Positions 6,260-8,564 of a DNA stretch of 8,564 bases are shown in pieces. Origin of the DNA: Candidatus Cloacimonadota bacterium (lineage in GTDB: Bacteria > Cloacimonadota > Cloacimonadia > Cloacimonadales > TCS61); contig JAGLWO010000451.1 in assembly GCA_023133395.1 (NCBI GenBank), forward strand, positions 1 to 8,564. The letters run 5' to 3'. The position numbers were made by a program, and so were the translations under genes. Numbering within the stretch: position 1 is the stretch's first letter; every line of letters begins with the position of its first letter. The notes below the pieces were generated by a model. The model worked only from the letters and a program-made list of their open reading frames with translations. It had not been told where the DNA came from and searched no databases.

Positions 6260-7474
6260 CTAAAACACCTTCCTGCCAGCCACCAGGGTGGAGATGATCT
6301 CCACTTCCTCATTTACATAAATTAGTTTGGATAGCAGTTCACTGCAGTTGTATTTATTTTGCTCAGGTATTTTGAGGAATACAATATCTGCATCTTTTCC
6401 AACTTCGATAGAACCGATTATATCTTCTTTTCCCAGAACCTTTGCTCCACCAAGAGTTGCGTAATAAAAAGCTTCTTCCGGGGAAACAGTGTAGTCATCC
6501 TGTCTGTAGCAGGTCATTTTCATAACATTAAACATTGAAATAGAAGTTCCGCCAGCAGCGTCGGAAGCAAGTGCAAAATCAATTCCCGATTTCTTTATTT
6601 TTTCAAATGGGAAAACACCACTTTTCAAAAAGAAGTTTGAATCCGGGCAGTGGATGATTTTACTTTCTGTGTTTTTTATAATTTCCAACTCTTCATTATC
6701 GAGATGAATTCCATGCCCGAGAAGAGTTTTGGGACCAAGGATGCCAAGCTTCTCATATATTTCAGTGTAGTTTTTATATTTAGGAAAGAGCTTTTTTACC
6801 AGTTCGATTTCATCCTGATTTTCAGAGAGATGAGTTTGAATATAAGCTTCATTCTTTTGAGCAAATTCACCTATCATTTTCATAAGCTGTGAAGAGCAAA
6901 CCGGAGCAAATCTGGGGGAGAATACATATTCCAGAAGCTCAGTTTTTTTATTCCATTTTTCAAAAAGCTCCACACTCTCGCGAAAGGAAGTTTCAGTATC
7001 TTCCTGCAAATATTCAGGAGAATTAGTATCCATCATAGTTTTGCCGATAATGGCTCTTACTCCCAATTTTTCCGCAGTTTCAAAAGCAATGTCACAAGCT
7101 TCTTTGAAAGGAGAGGTGTAAATTACAGATGTAGTAGTTCCAGCTTTAACCGATGCTTTAAAGAAATCTTTTGCAACTTTTTTGGCATATTGTGGGTCTT
7201 TTGATTTTAATTCCTCGGGAAATGTGCAATTATCCAACCAATCAAATAAATTGGAATTATGTCTTCCCCGAACATAGTATTGAGAAAGATGTACATGAGT
7301 ATCAATTAACCCCGGAATACAAACTGAATCTGAATAATCAGTGAAATCCCGATTTTCTATATTTTTTGAAATGGATTCTATTTTTGTATCAGAAATAGAA
7401 ATAAAGGTATCAGGTAAAAATTCGACTTTATCCGATGAAATAGGATTTAAAATATTTGTTTTAATTATGAGCAT
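6260..7474 (-). CDS. guaD: Guanine deaminase (amidohydrolase superfamily)
   Basis: A 404-residue cytosolic zinc enzyme that hydrolyses guanine to xanthine and ammonia in purine salvage or breakdown. The sequence tracks animal guanine deaminase along its whole length: PGLIDTHVHLSQY (54-66), NLFDWLDNCTFPEE (75-88), AGTTTSV (111-117), GKTMMD (144-149), FSPRFAPVCS (185-194), QTHLSENQDE (213-222), LLGHGIHL (251-258), HCPDSNF (275-281), LASDAAGG (302-309), TLGGAKVLG (340-348). The expected metal and catalytic residues are His60, His62, His215, Glu218, His254 and Asp305, with Gln65 and Arg188 as substrate contacts by comparison with the human enzyme; none is missing. The ATG lies inside the end of the preceding CBS gene (14-base overlap) with GGGGAAAG 9 bases upstream, so translational coupling is likely. 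A TRZ/ATZ or SsnA-type deaminase is less likely because the guanine-pocket signatures are complete. Confidence 0.92.
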   Translation of the reverse strand: MLIIKTNILNPISSDKVEFLPDTFISISDTKIESISKNIENRDFTDYSDSVCIPGLIDTHVHLSQYYVRGRHNSNLFDWLDNCTFPEELKSKDPQYAKKVAKDFFKASVKAGTTTSVIYTSPFKEACDIAFETAEKLGVRAIIGKTMMDTNSPEYLQEDTETSFRESVELFEKWNKKTELLEYVFSPRFAPVCSSQLMKMIGEFAQKNEAYIQTHLSENQDEIELVKKLFPKYKNYTEIYEKLGILGPKTLLGHGIHLDNEELEIIKNTESKIIHCPDSNFFLKSGVFPFEKIKKSGIDFALASDAAGGTSISMFNVMKMTCYRQDDYTVSPEEAFYYATLGGAKVLGKEDIIGSIEVGKDADIVFLKIPEQNKYNCSELLSKLIYVNEEVEIISTLVAGRKVF

Positions 7475-8564
7475 GAGATTTATCTTTCCCCGGTATAAGT
7501 TTTATTTCAACTTTAATGATTTTTTTATTTGTAACCTGAATAACTTTGATTTTCCAATTTCCAATAGTAATTTTTGTGTTTTGTCTTGGGATTCTCTCGA
7601 GTTTGTCAATGATAAGCCCGGCAATGGTTTCGTAATCTCCTTCTGGAAGGTTCATTTCATATTCGTCATTCAGGTAATCGATTTCAACAAAACCCTGAAG
7701 TAAGAAGTGATTTTCACCGATTTTCTCTATTTCCTCGGAAGTTGTATCATATTCATCTTCAATTTCACCGACGATTTCTTCCAGAATATCTTCAATCGTT
7801 ATAAGTCCTGCTGTTCCACCAAAAGAATCTACGACAATGGTCATACTCTTCTTTTGTTTCTGCATTTCCGTAAGAAGCTTATTAACGTCCATTGTTTCAG
7901 GGGCAAAGAAAACTTCCCTGATAAAATCAGATGCTTTCAGCTTACCGTTGTCTTTCTTTTTCATCAAATCATATATGATAAGAACTCCTATGATGTTATC
8001 GAGGTTACCATCATAAACAGGAAACCTGGTAAATCCTTTTTCTCCGGCAATTTCAATTACTTCGTCGATAGAAGTATCTTTGTCGAGAGCTACGATTTCA
8101 GTGCGGTGAACCATTACATTTTCTGCATCCAGTTCAGTGAATTCCAGAGCTTCTTCGAGCATTTCACGCTGATCTTCCAGAAGAGTTCCATCATCTTTTG
8201 TTTCGGAAAGCATGTAGGAAAGATCCTCTCTTGAAAGTAAATGAAATCCCTTATTCTGAGGAAGTTTAAACAACTTCGCCAGTAATAAATTTAATAATGA
8301 AACAAACTTTACAAAAGGTCTGAACACAATACTGAAAAATATTAGTAGAGAAAATCCCTTTGTAACCAGCTTATTCGGATTCTCTCTGTAAATCGCTTTA
8401 GGAATGATTTCAGCAAAAATAAGAATAAATCCAGCAACGATAAGAGTTGCAGCATATTCGGAGATTTCAAATGTTTTTTTCTTATTGAAGATATTAATCA
8501 GAAAGATGGAAAGCGATGAAACAATTACAAGGGAGATATTGGTTCCAAAGAGAGTGGTTCCAAA
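7461..8564 (-). CDS. CNNM (DUF21) / CBS-pair / CorC_HlyC membrane protein (5' end outside window)
   Basis: The frame is open to the right edge, so 367 residues are visible and the true start lies outside; a GTG at 8325-8327 is internal, because the preceding 79 codons belong to the conserved membrane domain. Visible order: end of the DUF21/CNNM domain with SLVIVSSLSIFLINIF and LIVAGFILIFAEIIPKAIYR (the 'iFgEiiPK' hallmark) and a third hydrophobic stretch; a linker HLLSREDLSYML; a CBS pair at about visible residues 150-272 (VMVHRTEIVALD, GFTRFPVYDG, SMTIVVDSFGGTAGLITIED, ILEEIVGEI); and a CorC_HlyC domain (about 285-358: GFVEIDYLNDEY, GDYETIAGLI). Proteins of this family sit in the inner membrane and are linked to Mg/Co or other cation transport; the hemolysin name is historical. 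Some relatives in gliding Bacteroidota are called GldE, but I cannot assign that. The gene overlaps guaD by 14 bases. Confidence 0.92.
   Translation of the reverse strand, partial: FGTTLFGTNISLVIVSSLSIFLINIFNKKKTFEISEYAATLIVAGFILIFAEIIPKAIYRENPNKLVTKGFSLLIFFSIVFRPFVKFVSLLNLLLAKLFKLPQNKGFHLLSREDLSYMLSETKDDGTLLEDQREMLEEALEFTELDAENVMVHRTEIVALDKDTSIDEVIEIAGEKGFTRFPVYDGNLDNIIGVLIIYDLMKKKDNGKLKASDFIREVFFAPETMDVNKLLTEMQKQKKSMTIVVDSFGGTAGLITIEDILEEIVGEIEDEYDTTSEEIEKIGENHFLLQGFVEIDYLNDEYEMNLPEGDYETIAGLIIDKLERIPRQNTKITIGNWKIKVIQVTNKKIIKVEIKLIPGKDKSHAHN

Noticed and set aside
7341..8234. Two long plus-strand open frames (120 and 175 codons) opposite guaD and the CBS gene
   Set aside because: Phe/Ile-rich translations typical of the reverse of AT-rich coding DNA; the minus-strand genes have full conserved motifs here.
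8325..8327. GTG as start of a 288-residue CBS protein
   Set aside because: The frame continues upstream with conserved CNNM-domain sequence (AEIIPKAIYR), so this GTG is an internal Val codon.

Overview
The window is bacterial and AT-rich. All five protein-coding genes that I accept lie on the minus strand, so in transcription order they run from right to left. The fused formimidoyltransferase-cyclodeaminase has the long form seen in Bacteroidota-like bacteria. Together with the AT-rich coding style and a DUF2721 neighbour, this suggests a member of the Bacteroidota/FCB-like or Cloacimonadota-like bacteria. That placement is a low-confidence inference.

Layout from right to left. (1) A membrane-anchored CNNM/CBS/CorC-type protein enters from the right edge with its start missing (7461-8564). 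(2) Guanine deaminase, guaD, overlaps it by 14 bases (6260-7474). (3) A 258-base gap (6002-6259) carries, on the plus strand, what looks like a decayed end of an efflux membrane-fusion (HlyD/RND adaptor-like) gene. (4) A very large, more AT-rich gene of 1260 codons (2219-6001) encodes a nuclease-like N-terminus, a STAND-like middle with a broken P-loop, a long helical scaffold and a distinct C-terminal module. (5) A 273-base gap (1946-2218) holds, on the plus strand, the C-terminal fragment of an EamA/DMT-type transporter, interrupted by an in-frame TAG, whose own stop codon overlaps the stop codon of the large gene. (6) The fused ftcD gene follows (281-1945). (7) The start of a DUF2721 membrane protein runs off the left edge (1-226).

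The core genes are metabolic or housekeeping. GuaD turns guanine into xanthine. FtcD moves a formimino group onto tetrahydrofolate and releases ammonia, feeding the one-carbon pool; its usual source is histidine breakdown, but purine breakdown by way of formiminoglycine is a possible second source. Between these genes sits the 1260-residue protein. Its composition, its isolation between two gene remnants and its architecture all suggest an acquired accessory gene, and the best guess for its role is a single-gene anti-phage or mobile-element defence protein. This is the main item of interest in the window. I saw no CRISPR array, tRNA, rRNA, complete insertion sequence or convincing terminator.
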